64,000 nucleotides of DNA from JBBIPA01 sp963820495 (GCA_963820495.1 CAWGAF010000002.1:744001-808000), one strand, 5' to 3'; shown: positions 18,190 through 27,384, numbered from the stretch's first letter. Notes: a model not told the origin generated them from the letters alone. Numbers and translations: made by a program.

Positions 18190-18684
18190 ATGGCAGTGTT
18201 AACTCTTTGTTCTAGACATGATCCTGTGCTAAGGCGAAAAGCCAAAAAGGTAACTAACATAGATGGTTCGATTCAGCGGCTTATTGATAATATGATAGAT
18301 ACCATGAGGGCGGTATCTGGTGTTGGCTTAGCAGCACCGCAGGTAGGTGTATCGCTGCGAATAGCTGTCATAGAGATACCGGATGATGATGTTATTGTAT
18401 TGATTAATCCAGAGATAATTAAGAGGGGTGGTGAGCGTTTATTAAGCGAAGCGTGTCTCAGTGTTCCTGGTTACTATGGGGAGATCATGAGGTCGGTTTG
18501 GGTTAAGGTTAAAACGCAGGATAGACACGGGAGGACTACTCGATTGAGGGGAGAAGGACTTCTGGCTCAAGTACTGGAGCATGAGATAGACCATCTTAAC
18601 GGTATATTATATGCTGATCATCTAGAAAGCCCCAACAAGTTACACAAAGTAACGACGGAGGGGGAAAAACAAGAAGGGCTTTGA
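18190..18684 (+). CDS. def: Peptide deformylase
   Basis: This metalloenzyme removes the N-formyl group from nascent proteins. The 164-residue sequence has all three family motifs: GVGLAAPQVG, EACLSVPG (alanine instead of the usual glycine before the metal-binding cysteine) and HEIDHLNG, with the two histidine metal ligands and the catalytic glutamate. It closes the + strand operon of mogA-like, trmD, rplS, priA and def. The 57 bp to the convergent CARDB gene show no clear terminator. Confidence 0.95.
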   Translation: MAVLTLCSRHDPVLRRKAKKVTNIDGSIQRLIDNMIDTMRAVSGVGLAAPQVGVSLRIAVIEIPDDDVIVLINPEIIKRGGERLLSEACLSVPGYYGEIMRSVWVKVKTQDRHGRTTRLRGEGLLAQVLEHEIDHLNGILYADHLESPNKLHKVTTEGEKQEGL

Positions 18685-18741
18685 TACTAGATTTTAATAT
18701 TCCTATTGTATATAATATTTATCCCTTGCCTTGCCCTTTTA

Positions 18742-20484
18742 TCACTTCCAGTCCATTTCGACGACGAATTTTCCGCTTAAATTCTCCAGTGCTACTGGGT
18801 AGAACCCTGCAGCATCTTTGGTAATATTGAATATCACCTTTTGGCTTCTACCAGGTGCCAGTTCTATTTCTTCGATGCCTTCAGCTATGCCTTTTACTCT
18901 TAATACTACGCTATAGTTACCAGCAGCCTCGCCGGTATTGGTTACAATGGCACTAATGGTTATAGGTTCTCCCTGTTTAACTCTTTCGGGAGATATACTA
19001 AGGTTACTAATAGCAAAAGCAGCCGGCAGCCTATGTATGACTGTGAACATGCCGCGTTGGCCGTCTACTTCTACATAGTAATCACCTGGAACATCTTTGA
19101 TTACGGTGAAAAGTGCTGTCTGGCTGGCGCCAGGATTGAGAGTTAATTCGGATATATTTTCTACTACACCTCCGATTCGTAATACCATGCTATATTGTGA
19201 TGTTGTTGCACTGTTGTTTGTTACTACGGCAGAAATATTTATTGAGTCTCCTTCTTTCACGTGCTGAGGTGTGATGGTAAGATTACCTATAGTGAACTGT
19301 GGAATAGTTCTGCCTTGGGGCATGCCGAAAGTAGGAGATATGGGTTGAGTTTGCGGTGCAAAAGCTGGCGGCATTCCCGGTTGTTCTGGTCTTGGTGTTT
19401 GCAGCGGGTATGGAGGTCTTTGTTGAGGTGGCATCTGTTGGGCTTGTCCCGGATATTGTGGCATCACTTGTTGAGGCATTTGTTGTGGTTGTCCTGGATA
19501 TGATGGTATTTGCTGCGAACCGAATTGTTGAGGTGGCATCTGTTGGGCTTGTCCCGGATATTGTGGCATCACTTGTTGAGGCATTTGTTGTGGTTGTCCT
19601 GGATATGATGGCGTTTGTTGTGAACCGAATTGTTGGGGTGGCATCTGTTGCATCTGTGTTGGTTGTACTGATATCGGTTGAACCCTTGATGGTAATTGCG
19701 GTGCCCGTGCTGCCCCTCTAGCTTTAGCTGCTAATTTTGCTCTCTTTCTCTTGGGTGAGACAAGGGACATGACGACTATTAGTATAATAATCAAAGCTAT
19801 AACACCAATAACTCCCCATACCAGGGGTGGAAATGAAGACAAAAAGGATGCTTTTACAGTAAATGAGCCGGTCTTCGGTCCTACTTCGACCATGTAGTTG
19901 CCTGCTTCGCTTTCGACAACTGTGAAACTGACTGTAGTGCTTTCTCCAGCTTCCAAGTCAATAGGTTTCTTATCTGCCATTTTCCCATTTATAAATAATT
20001 TCAGAGAGTCGTAAGTAAGCGGCTGATCTGTTGACTTATTCTGTGCGGTGACACTGATAATCACTTCTTTGCCCGGACCAACCTCGAGGGGGTCAATGAG
20101 CAGATTTTTAACTTCAAGTCCCGCAGGTGCTATGCTGAATGAACTTTTTAGGTCCTCTATGGAAACATTATATTCGCCGGCTTCACTTTTGGTTACAGGA
20201 AAGATTAAGTTCTCCTCTGTTCCAGCTTCCAGGGTTATGTCTTTGGTAGTTTCGGTAATATCATTTATCTTTAGTTCTGCTTTGTAGGTGCCATCTTCGG
20301 TACCCGTATTAGTTACCTTAACACTTACAGTGATGCTTGCCGCTCCATTTTCTGCGGTAATAAAATTCGGACTGATGTTGAGGTCACTTACTTTGAATTG
20401 AGCTTGAGCACTGGCTAAAGAAGGAGAAGCTAGTACCAAAGCAATCATTAGAGTTACTGACATCAGCCAGAGTACTTTTTTCAT
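18742..20484 (-). CDS. CARDB-repeat membrane protein with Pro/Gln/Met-rich linker
   Basis: This 580-residue surface or envelope protein of unknown role has a signal peptide (residues 1-26), two CARDB-like beta-sandwich domains (about 30-117 and 121-210), a transmembrane helix at ~221-242 followed by KRKRAK, a linker rich in Pro, Gln and Met (270-390), and two more CARDB-like domains (about 396-480 and 490-577). Domain hallmarks are the repeated 'V.NTG...G.Y.V.L...G' and 'AG.Y.V'. The linker contains a 35-residue tandem repeat. By charge rules the second CARDB pair would be cytoplasmic, which is odd for adhesion-type domains. Confidence 0.75.
   Translation of the reverse strand: MKKVLWLMSVTLMIALVLASPSLASAQAQFKVSDLNISPNFITAENGAASITVSVKVTNTGTEDGTYKAELKINDITETTKDITLEAGTEENLIFPVTKSEAGEYNVSIEDLKSSFSIAPAGLEVKNLLIDPLEVGPGKEVIISVTAQNKSTDQPLTYDSLKLFINGKMADKKPIDLEAGESTTVSFTVVESEAGNYMVEVGPKTGSFTVKASFLSSFPPLVWGVIGVIALIIILIVVMSLVSPKRKRAKLAAKARGAARAPQLPSRVQPISVQPTQMQQMPPQQFGSQQTPSYPGQPQQMPQQVMPQYPGQAQQMPPQQFGSQQIPSYPGQPQQMPQQVMPQYPGQAQQMPPQQRPPYPLQTPRPEQPGMPPAFAPQTQPISPTFGMPQGRTIPQFTIGNLTITPQHVKEGDSINISAVVTNNSATTSQYSMVLRIGGVVENISELTLNPGASQTALFTVIKDVPGDYYVEVDGQRGMFTVIHRLPAAFAISNLSISPERVKQGEPITISAIVTNTGEAAGNYSVVLRVKGIAEGIEEIELAPGRSQKVIFNITKDAAGFYPVALENLSGKFVVEMDWK
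19421..19655 (-). repeat. 105-bp in-frame tandem repeat
   Basis: Nearly identical 105-bp units begin at 19421 and 19526, and a third partial copy begins at 19631. They encode residues 281-315 and 316-350 of the CARDB protein plus MPPQQ of a third unit. The copies differ at only a few bases, so the duplication is recent, and unit number may vary between strains. Confidence 0.9.
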
Positions 20485-20584
20485 TAGTGCCTCCCGAATA
20501 ACTACATTTAGATATTCTAAAACGATATGCCTTTATACTCTACGCTAAAATCGATTGTAAATCAATAGCTGTGTTGATTTTTAC

Positions 20585-23014
20585 TTAGTTCCTTTTTACC
20601 CACAGCCTGCTACCATCGGTAATAAATTCAATTGTACCATTCTCTGAAGTAAGAAAGACTTGTTCCCTTCCCAATTTTTGACTCAGTCTTGCTAATACTT
20701 CGGGGTGAGGTTGACCGAAATTATTGTTGCTACCTACCGAAATCGCTGCTGCTTTTGGGGCAGCTACTGCTAGCAGCTGTGGGGATGTGGATGTTTGACT
20801 GCCGTGATGAGCTACCTTTAATACTGTGCTTTTGAGATTAGCTCGTTGGGAAATAAGATACCATTCAGTCTCCTCATTTATATCAGCAGTGAACAAAAAG
20901 CTCACTGCGTTGTAGTTACAGCGTAGCACCATTCCATTGCTGTTGATATTATCAGAGGTGTCTTTAATAAAAGCTTTTGGTGGGTGGAGTACTTCAATGG
21001 TTATATTGTTGCCCAAGGATATTTCTTGCCCCGCACGCACTGTGCTATATTTGGTTTTCTTTTCCTGAATTAACATCAGCCATTGATTATATATGAATGA
21101 ATTGTAGGACAGTCCTGATTCAATAATCTGTTTCACTTCGTAGTGCTGGAGTATCTCTGCCAGACCAGTAACGTGGTCAGCCTGTGGTTGAGTTAATATC
21201 ATCAGGTCTATTGTCCTGTTCCAGAATGGCAGCTTTTTGCTGAGCTCGAGATTTATCGCTTGGGGACTGGGGCCGCCATCGATGAGGATATTCTGGCGGC
21301 TTGGCGTTTGAATCAGTATGGAATCTCCTTGCCCGACGTTAAGTATGCTAACGTGGAGTTTGTCGTCTGGTATATTCAGAACGGCTGCCCAGACGAGGAT
21401 AGCAGCGATTAGAACCGGGAGAATACTCCATTTCTTTGCTATGTGGGGAATTGATTCTGAGACATTGCTGGTATAATGGCCTATTTTAGTAGTTAGCGAG
21501 GAGAAAAAATGAGTAAATTGGGTTCGGCGGTTGATAACTATTAGGACTAATATCAATAGAATGTAGTAACACCATACTTGCCAGGTAGTGATGCTATCTA
21601 ACTTAATTGATGAGAATGGCAGAGCATCGAAAATTTGGACTATCACTATTAAATAACTGAGGAATAGCCAGGCTACCCAGCCTATAATCTGAGCAGCTAA
21701 AGGGACTAAGAGTCCAGTCACACCAACTATGGCAGTGGTTATAATAATGCCTGGAAGTGCGGGTAAAGAGAAGAAGTTGGCTGGCAGAGCGACGAGGGAA
21801 ACTACACCAAAATGGTAGGCAATTACTGGCAAGGTAGCCAGAATGGCGGCTAAAGTCACTGCAATACTATCAGCGACAAAGGCATATAAAGAGGCTGTGG
21901 TTCTTATTGGAGTAGTGGTTGAGGTAGTTATTCCTTTTCTGCTTAGCGCTTGAAAATGTGGAAATATAAAGATGAGCCCTGCCATAGCCAGATAACTTAG
22001 CTGGAAACTGGCGTCCCATAGAATCTGAGGTTCGATTCCCACCATCACTGCTGCGGCGAAAGTCAGGGCAGTTGAAGCACTCTTCTGTCTGCCCAGAAGT
22101 TCGGCTAAAAGGAACATGCTGCCCATTATGGCACCACGGACCACCGGGGGACGTACTCCAGTGAGTACAGCATATAACCAGATGATTACAAAGGCTAGCC
22201 AGATATAAACGGAATAACGTCTTCCGAAAAACCAGATTCCAGCGCTGAGGAGCATACCTATGATGATGGTGAGATTCATTCCCGAGATAGCTAGCTGATG
22301 GGCTGTCCCTGTTCTGGAGAAAGCTTGCATTATGGAATAAGGGATATCACCTCTTATGCCGAGCAAAAAGCCCTGTGCCAGCGAACTCTGTGGTTCAGGC
22401 AAAGCTCTGGATAGGCTTTGTGAGAGGTCGTTTCTTAATGAGTAAATAAAAGCCAAGGCTTTAAACCCCTTATCTCTTTCCATAATTTCTATTTTGGGAT
22501 AATACATAACAGAGTAAATACCTTGATGAGCTAAGTAACCTTTATAGTCAAAGTCATCGAATTTTGGGGGCGTTCCCAGGCTGCCATTTATTTTTAGTAT
22601 ATCTCCATAATGATATCCGGAATATCTGGGCACTCTTATAATAGCCTTCCCTGAAATTTGTTTTGTTTCGCTGCCTGTTATCATCTTGTTTGCTGAGAAT
22701 TGGAAAATTAAAGCTTTATCTCTGGCTTCTGGCTCAGTGGTTATTATTCCCTCGATTTCAGACTTCCCCTGGTCATTGTAGAACTGTAAATTTTGCTCAT
22801 CTATCTTAGGTAGGCTCGATTGGAAGTATAAATTGCCGCCAATGAAGACAAATAAGCACAGGCTGGTTAGCAGCAATGTTGTTTTGTATTTGTATAGAAA
22901 AGGAACGGCCAATAGGGGCAGAGTGCCTAGGGCAATGGCCCATATCGGTAAACCAAGTTTTGAGCCAATATAAATACCGACTACCCAGGATATACTGAGA
23001 TACATAAGTGCCAT
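20585..23014 (-). CDS. comEC: Competence DNA-uptake channel ComEC/Rec2
   Basis: ComEC transports single-stranded DNA across the cytoplasmic membrane during natural transformation. The 809-residue protein has N-terminal membrane helices and an OB-like soluble region, the Competence domain (HQLAISGMNLTIIIG, GVRPPVVRGAIMGS), further helices, and a C-terminal metallo-beta-lactamase-like domain (about 545-800; LNVGQGDSILIQTP, ILIDGGPS). In that domain the metal motif reads LTQPQADHVTGL, with glutamine where a histidine is usual. It is 6 bp downstream of comEA. Confidence 0.92.
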   Translation of the reverse strand: MALMYLSISWVVGIYIGSKLGLPIWAIALGTLPLLAVPFLYKYKTTLLLTSLCLFVFIGGNLYFQSSLPKIDEQNLQFYNDQGKSEIEGIITTEPEARDKALIFQFSANKMITGSETKQISGKAIIRVPRYSGYHYGDILKINGSLGTPPKFDDFDYKGYLAHQGIYSVMYYPKIEIMERDKGFKALAFIYSLRNDLSQSLSRALPEPQSSLAQGFLLGIRGDIPYSIMQAFSRTGTAHQLAISGMNLTIIIGMLLSAGIWFFGRRYSVYIWLAFVIIWLYAVLTGVRPPVVRGAIMGSMFLLAELLGRQKSASTALTFAAAVMVGIEPQILWDASFQLSYLAMAGLIFIFPHFQALSRKGITTSTTTPIRTTASLYAFVADSIAVTLAAILATLPVIAYHFGVVSLVALPANFFSLPALPGIIITTAIVGVTGLLVPLAAQIIGWVAWLFLSYLIVIVQIFDALPFSSIKLDSITTWQVWCYYILLILVLIVINRRTQFTHFFSSLTTKIGHYTSNVSESIPHIAKKWSILPVLIAAILVWAAVLNIPDDKLHVSILNVGQGDSILIQTPSRQNILIDGGPSPQAINLELSKKLPFWNRTIDLMILTQPQADHVTGLAEILQHYEVKQIIESGLSYNSFIYNQWLMLIQEKKTKYSTVRAGQEISLGNNITIEVLHPPKAFIKDTSDNINSNGMVLRCNYNAVSFLFTADINEETEWYLISQRANLKSTVLKVAHHGSQTSTSPQLLAVAAPKAAAISVGSNNNFGQPHPEVLARLSQKLGREQVFLTSENGTIEFITDGSRLWVKRN

Positions 23015-23020
23015 GAGGCT

Positions 23021-23539
23021 TTAGTCCTCCACCGTGATAAAGTCCCTAATGTTATCTAAGGTAGACTTACTGATACCGCTAACCTTAAGCAGGTCATTAA
23101 TACTGCGAAAGGGTCCATATTCATTGCGATAATCAACGATTGCTTGAGCTTTGCCTTGGCCGATTCCAGGTAAGGCATCGAGCAACCATGTATCAGCTCG
23201 ATTCAAGTTTATCTTTTGTGCCTTTTGTTGTGAGCTAATTTCATTCTTTTGTTGAACATGTATTTTGAGCTGGCTTATATCGGCGTCAGCCAGAGGACCG
23301 GCAGCCTGGATAAGACCATTTATAGAATCATCTTCTTTAGCAGTGTAGAAACCAGGATTTGCTACTGCTCCGTCTATATAGATTTCCAAGTGGTAATCGG
23401 GAGGCTTAATTGAATTCAGGGTAATCTCCGTAGCGTGTTGGCTACTTAGTTTTATAGCCATTATTATTCCACCTGAAATAAGACATAGCAGCAGGAAAGC
23501 AATGATAGCTACCCAGTATCTATCGAAGTTACTTGACAT
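23021..23539 (-). CDS. comEA: Competence DNA receptor ComEA
   Basis: ComEA binds double-stranded DNA at the cell surface and hands it to ComEC. The 172-residue protein has one N-terminal transmembrane anchor (~10-30), an SLBB-like segment (YIDGAVANPGFYTAKE, then INGLIQAAGPL) and a C-terminal helix-hairpin-helix domain (INLNRADTWLLDALPGIGQ, GPFRSINDLLKVSGI). It is transcribed with comEC. Its 5' end faces smpB, and the gap to smpB's ATG is only 64 bp, so the promoters are divergent and close. Confidence 0.92.
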   Translation of the reverse strand: MSSNFDRYWVAIIAFLLLCLISGGIIMAIKLSSQHATEITLNSIKPPDYHLEIYIDGAVANPGFYTAKEDDSINGLIQAAGPLADADISQLKIHVQQKNEISSQQKAQKINLNRADTWLLDALPGIGQGKAQAIVDYRNEYGPFRSINDLLKVSGISKSTLDNIRDFITVED

Positions 23540-23603
23540 AATAATCTCCTTATCTCAATATTTATATATTATTTTGGGAGATAGTGGTAGAATTTTAGCA
23601 TAT

Positions 23604-24059
23604 ATGGAGAACTCGAAGACTATAACTGTCAATCGCAAAGCCTATCACGATTATCATATTTTAGAAAGTCTTGAAGCTGGCATTGCCCTCAAGGGTACCG
23701 AAATAAAATCAATTAGAGAGGGGAGGGTGAATATTCGTGATGCCTATGCCAAGCCAGAGCGTGGTGAATTATGGCTATTGAATGCTCATATAGCTAGCTA
23801 TCAGGCTGGTAGCCATTTTAATCATGATCCAGGTCGAGCGCGCAAACTTCTATTGCATCGCAACCAGATTGATTATCTTTCGGGTTTGGTAAGCAGAAAA
23901 GGTTTGACCTTAGTTCCCTTGAAGTTGTATATTAAAAAAGGAGTTGCTAAATTGGAGGTGGGTGTGGCTCGGGGCAAGCGAGCCTACGATAAGCGTGAGG
24001 CTATAGCTCGCCGAGAGACGGAAAGAGAGATTGAGCGGTCTTTAAAGAGGAGGGGTTGA
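23604..24059 (+). CDS. smpB: SsrA-binding protein SmpB
   Basis: SmpB binds tmRNA and delivers it to stalled ribosomes. The ATG at 23604 gives 151 residues beginning MENSKTITVNRKAYHDY, the normal SmpB N-terminus. A longer frame reaching back to 23502 would overlap comEA and add an unlikely hydrophobic leader. Family motifs LEAGIALKGTEIKSIREG, VNIRDAYA and a basic C-terminal tail (REIERSLKRRG) are present. The tmRNA gene starts 23 bp after its stop, a classic smpB-ssrA arrangement. Confidence 0.96.
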   Translation: MENSKTITVNRKAYHDYHILESLEAGIALKGTEIKSIREGRVNIRDAYAKPERGELWLLNAHIASYQAGSHFNHDPGRARKLLLHRNQIDYLSGLVSRKGLTLVPLKLYIKKGVAKLEVGVARGKRAYDKREAIARRETEREIERSLKRRG

Positions 24060-24082
24060 AGAGCACTTTAACAGTTTGAAAC

Positions 24083-24434
24083 TGGGGGCGCGTGGATTCG
24101 ACAGGGACAGGCCTACAGAATTGCAGGTCGAGGCGCCATCTACCTCGTAAATAAGGTGGCAAAAGACAACTGCCAACGAAGCGGTTCCGGTTGCAGCCTA
24201 AATAAGGCTGTACATCCAACCTGACCCCTGCTCCGATGGGTTGGGATTGGGTGATGAAAAATCGGGGTGCGCCAATCCTGACGTCGATAAGGATAGGCTA
24301 AGAACCTTCGACTGGTCTGGCTATACTTCGTCAGCAGAGGCTGGTCAGACAAGAAAAAAGAGCTGACTAAACTTGTAGGAAATTCTGGCAACCTTCTCGT
24401 GGACGGGGAGTTCAACCCTCCCCCGCCTCCACCA
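24083..24434 (+). ncRNA. ssrA: Transfer-messenger RNA (tmRNA)
   Basis: tmRNA rescues stalled ribosomes and tags the unfinished protein. The 5' end GGGGGCG pairs with CGCCTCC near the 3' end to form the acceptor stem (one G-U), followed by an encoded ACCA. The T-arm contains GTTCAACCC-like GTTCAACCCTC. After the first pseudoknot, an internal frame at 24172-24201 reads GCC AAC GAA GCG GTT CCG GTT GCA GCC TAA, so the predicted tag is ANEAVPVAA, ending in the VAA degron type. The exact resume codon is inferred. The gene is 352 nt and follows smpB. Confidence 0.95.
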
Positions 24435-24444
24435 ATAAATTTTG

Positions 24445-24476
24445 AAGCTGCGGTCTATTAGACTAGCAGCTTTTTT
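24445..24476 (+). terminator. Rho-independent terminator of ssrA
   Basis: AAGCTGC and GCAGCTT, with an inner GTCT/AGAC extension, form a stem-loop followed by six T residues, 11 nt after the tmRNA CCA. The rest of the gap to 24581 is without recognisable features. Confidence 0.85.
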
Positions 24477-24581
24477 ATATGTATAGTGAGGTTAAGTAAA
24501 CTCTTGGTGATAATTATTTCCTATTATCAGATTGTAGTAGAACATCGACCACGAATGTTAATTAATCGTTCAACGTCTTCT

Positions 24582-25295
24582 TTACCCAGCAGCCTGGTAA
24601 TTTTTGGGCTTTTTATTGGACTTCTTTGTTTTCGATCTTAATTTACATTCCGCTATTTCCAGGAACCAGTGACCATCCCTTAATATTTTGTTAGCTTCTA
24701 TGATTTCTATACTCTTTTGGAATAGAGGTCCATTTATAACCAGGGTATGATATTCGCCAGCTTCACCACAGGGCGTGATGTTCTCCAATTTGGCTAAATC
24801 TTTTACAAAATCTTGGTCAAGCTTACGCCCCAGCCATTTTTTGTCCAGCAGGTCAGCTCTGGTTGCAATTACCACAGCCTCAAAACCTAAATTGATGAAG
24901 TCTTTTATTATCTTCTTCTGGTTCTCTCCCCAAATAGGTAAATATGGTTTAATACCAACATCAGCACACACTCTTTCAATCCATTGCCGGTGTTCCTCAA
25001 AATCAATATCACCAAAAATACCTGCTGATACCCCCTCTTTTTTTAAGGAAGAAATCGTGCTTTTGAACTCAGCCTCGTAGTTGGTACTTGTTGTACGCCG
25101 TTGAACTAATGGAATTCCTATAGCCTGTGCCTGCATCTGAAGCCATTGAGCGGATATCCCATGGCTACGCGACAGCTTGCCATCCTCGTTTACCATATTG
25201 ACCAGAAATTGAATCGCCAGTCCGTTGATAACCGCATGGTGATATGCCAAGCAGCAATCTTTACCACCACTCCAAGAAACGAAAGCCTGCTCCAT
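24582..25295 (-). CDS. DUF71/COG2102 PP-loop ATPase (Dph6-like), probable B12-salvage subgroup
   Basis: This is an adenine-nucleotide alpha-hydrolase-fold enzyme of 237 residues. The PP-loop SGGKD is at residues 9-13 and the family motif GEAGEYHTLVINGP is near the C-terminus. Eukaryotic and archaeal members (Dph6) amidate diphthine, a modification bacteria lack. Comparative genomics has linked a bacterial subgroup of this family to B12 salvage. Here the gene is 42 bp downstream of btuD in a cobalamin-riboswitch operon, which supports the B12 subgroup. The reaction is not established. A GGAGG site precedes the ATG. Confidence 0.8.
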   Translation of the reverse strand: MEQAFVSWSGGKDCCLAYHHAVINGLAIQFLVNMVNEDGKLSRSHGISAQWLQMQAQAIGIPLVQRRTTSTNYEAEFKSTISSLKKEGVSAGIFGDIDFEEHRQWIERVCADVGIKPYLPIWGENQKKIIKDFINLGFEAVVIATRADLLDKKWLGRKLDQDFVKDLAKLENITPCGEAGEYHTLVINGPLFQKSIEIIEANKILRDGHWFLEIAECKLRSKTKKSNKKPKNYQAAG

Positions 25296-25337
25296 AGTAC
25301 TAGCCTCCTTTTATTATTAGCAGAATTTTCATAGCTG

Positions 25338-26159
25338 CTAGACTATATCTCTTTCCATTACCTTTCCTGGATTATATGATTTACTGCCTTTTACCAGGAC
25401 AGTGGGACGACCATTAATGGGGTGTGAGTAGACGCAGTCATTAACTCCATAGACTTCCTTTATGTTCTGGGAGGTGATCACTTCACCGGGTGTTCCCTGG
25501 GCATAAATATGCCCATCTTTTATTAACACCAATCGTGCGCAATACTGTGAAGCAAGATTGAGGTCATGAAGAGCAGCCAGAATAGTTAAGTTATTCTCCA
25601 CGCATAGGTTATTAAACAAGTCCAGTATTTCGATCTGACGGCCGATATCAAGATTAGCTGTTGGCTCATCTAGCAGAATTGCCTTTGTCTCCTGAGCCAG
25701 GACTCTGGCAACAACGACACATTGTATTTCACCACCAGAAAGCTCACCCACCAGCCGTCTAGCGAGATGTTGAATCTTGGTCTTCTCCATAGCCCGCCAG
25801 GCAATATCCAGTTCTTTTATGCCTTCGTGCTGGAAAAGACCAAGATGAGGATTTCTGCCCATGAGCACTGCCTCAAATGCAGTAAATGTACTGGGTAGAA
25901 GTGGTATCTGGGGAACAACACCAAGTTGGCGAGCCAGTTCCTGCCTTGGTATGCAGGTGATATCCTTTTTGTCCAGGAGTATCTTGCCTTGGTATGGCGA
26001 TATAACACGACTAAGCGCACGAATAATAGTGGACTTACCGCAGCCATTCGGTCCAATAAGTCCCACTATCTCGCCAGGAATCACCTTAAAAGAGATATCT
26101 TTTAGTACTTCCTTGCGTGAGTACCCAAGCCAGACATTCTGCATTTCTATTGTAGTCAT
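25338..26159 (-). CDS. btuD: Cobalamin/iron-siderophore-type ABC transporter ATPase (BtuD-like)
   Basis: This 273-residue ATPase has Walker A GPNGCGKS (36-43), signature LSGGEIQCV, Walker B AILLDEPTANLDI and a switch histidine in ALHDLNLASQY, in the FepC/BtuD pattern. It lies 7 bp downstream of the FecCD-type permease gene. The family alone does not separate B12 from iron-siderophore import, but the cobalamin riboswitch upstream of the operon points to B12 or other corrinoids. No binding-protein gene is adjacent. Confidence 0.88.
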   Translation of the reverse strand: MTTIEMQNVWLGYSRKEVLKDISFKVIPGEIVGLIGPNGCGKSTIIRALSRVISPYQGKILLDKKDITCIPRQELARQLGVVPQIPLLPSTFTAFEAVLMGRNPHLGLFQHEGIKELDIAWRAMEKTKIQHLARRLVGELSGGEIQCVVVARVLAQETKAILLDEPTANLDIGRQIEILDLFNNLCVENNLTILAALHDLNLASQYCARLVLIKDGHIYAQGTPGEVITSQNIKEVYGVNDCVYSHPINGRPTVLVKGSKSYNPGKVMERDIV

Positions 26160-26166
26160 TTTGATC

Positions 26167-27246
26167 TCAGAAAAGTATCCTTTTTCGGCGACGCAGCAAG
26201 TAAAGGAAGAAAGGTGCGCCGCAGATGGCGGTGATTACTCCAATCGGTATCTCCGATGGCGCTAGAGCGGTGCGTGCTATAAGGTCAGCCACAATTAGAA
26301 AAATAGCGCCAGTGAGGATAGACAGTGGTAATAGGAAACGGTGGTCAGCCCCCCAAATAAGCCGAACTGCGTGCGGAACAATGATGCCTACAAAACCAAT
26401 GGTACCAACAAACGAAACGGCGGCTGCCGTTATTAAAGTAGCTGCGATAAGAAGAATTAGCTTCAGCCTCTCAACATTTATACCCAATTGCTGGGCCTGC
26501 TCTTCGTCAAGTTGCATTACATTAAGATGGCGACTATAAAGTAAGATGACTATTGTACCTATCAATACATACGGGATAACGATCTTTACATCTACCCACT
26601 GGCTTGAGGCGAAGCTGCCCATTAGCCAGAAGATAATGCCATGTATATTTTCACCGCTGGAAATTATGAGGTATGAAACTATGGAACCCAGAAGTGCTCC
26701 GAGGGCTACACCGGCAAGAATGAGGGTGGTAACAGGTACGGTTTTGTCTACTCGTGCCAGGGCATAGACAATGGCGGTACTGACCAAGGCTCCGCCGAAT
26801 GCAAAGAGAGGAACGATCCCGACGCCCATGATATGCCACTCAATCGGGAGTAAAAAGCCAATGATGGCCCCCAGCGATGCTCCCTGGGCTACACCAATTA
26901 GGTAGGGGTCAGCGAGTGGATTACGAAAGAGCCCTTGGTAAGTAGCTCCGGCTGTTGCTAATGAGGCGCCGACAACCCCAGCTAGGATTACCCTGGGTAG
27001 GCGTATATCAAGGATGATGGTCTCTATGCTGCTTGGCCAGACAGGAACAAAGTTAAATAATGGCAGCTTGGAAGCCAGAATACGGCCTATGGTCGATAGT
27101 GGAATTTCAACGCTGCCAATGGTCGTAGCTAAAACAGCTACTACGACAAGCAAAACCGAAAGTCCCACGATAGCATATATTCTGCCATGCCACCGAACGA
27201 GATGGATTGGTGTTGACTGGCTAGGTGAAACTGGCTTGGAAACCAC
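26167..27246 (-). CDS. btuC: Corrinoid ABC transporter permease (BtuC/FecCD family)
   Basis: This 359-residue membrane protein has about ten hydrophobic helices. FecCD hallmarks include RLPRVILAGVVGASLATAGA, GLFRNPLADPYLIGV, VSFVGTIGFVGIIVPHAVR and IPIGVITAICGAPFFLYLL. The start is GTG at 27246 with GAGGG about 9 nt upstream. A cobalamin riboswitch with an attenuator ends about 60 nt before the start, so corrinoid availability should control it. It partners with the BtuD-like ATPase that follows. Confidence 0.88.
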   Translation of the reverse strand: MVSKPVSPSQSTPIHLVRWHGRIYAIVGLSVLLVVVAVLATTIGSVEIPLSTIGRILASKLPLFNFVPVWPSSIETIILDIRLPRVILAGVVGASLATAGATYQGLFRNPLADPYLIGVAQGASLGAIIGFLLPIEWHIMGVGIVPLFAFGGALVSTAIVYALARVDKTVPVTTLILAGVALGALLGSIVSYLIISSGENIHGIIFWLMGSFASSQWVDVKIVIPYVLIGTIVILLYSRHLNVMQLDEEQAQQLGINVERLKLILLIAATLITAAAVSFVGTIGFVGIIVPHAVRLIWGADHRFLLPLSILTGAIFLIVADLIARTALAPSEIPIGVITAICGAPFFLYLLRRRKRILF

Positions 27247-27306
27247 GTTAAATAACCCTCAAGACTTTAAATTGTAATTCTTCTTTTCTATACGCAAAAC
27301 AAAATA

Positions 27307-27362
27307 CCCCTTGCTAAGCAGGACAAGGGGGATTTTATTACAAATAATAAATCCCACCCCCT
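27307..27362 (-). terminator. Riboswitch expression platform: terminator and competing antiterminator
   Basis: On the - strand, CCCCTTG and CAAGGGG (27307-27330) form a hairpin followed by a T-rich run (TATTTTGTTTTG). An alternative longer pairing joins 27345-27362 with 27327-27340 and uses the same G/C block as the terminator's 5' arm, so only one can form. This fits transcription attenuation between the aptamer and btuC. I infer that corrinoid binding favours the terminator. Confidence 0.75.
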
Positions 27363-27384
27363 TAATCCGCGGAGGCAGACTCAA

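Noticed and set aside
23502..23603. N-terminal extension of smpB
   Set aside because: The extra 34 residues are hydrophobic and unlike SmpB and would overlap comEA. The ATG at 23604 matches the family start.
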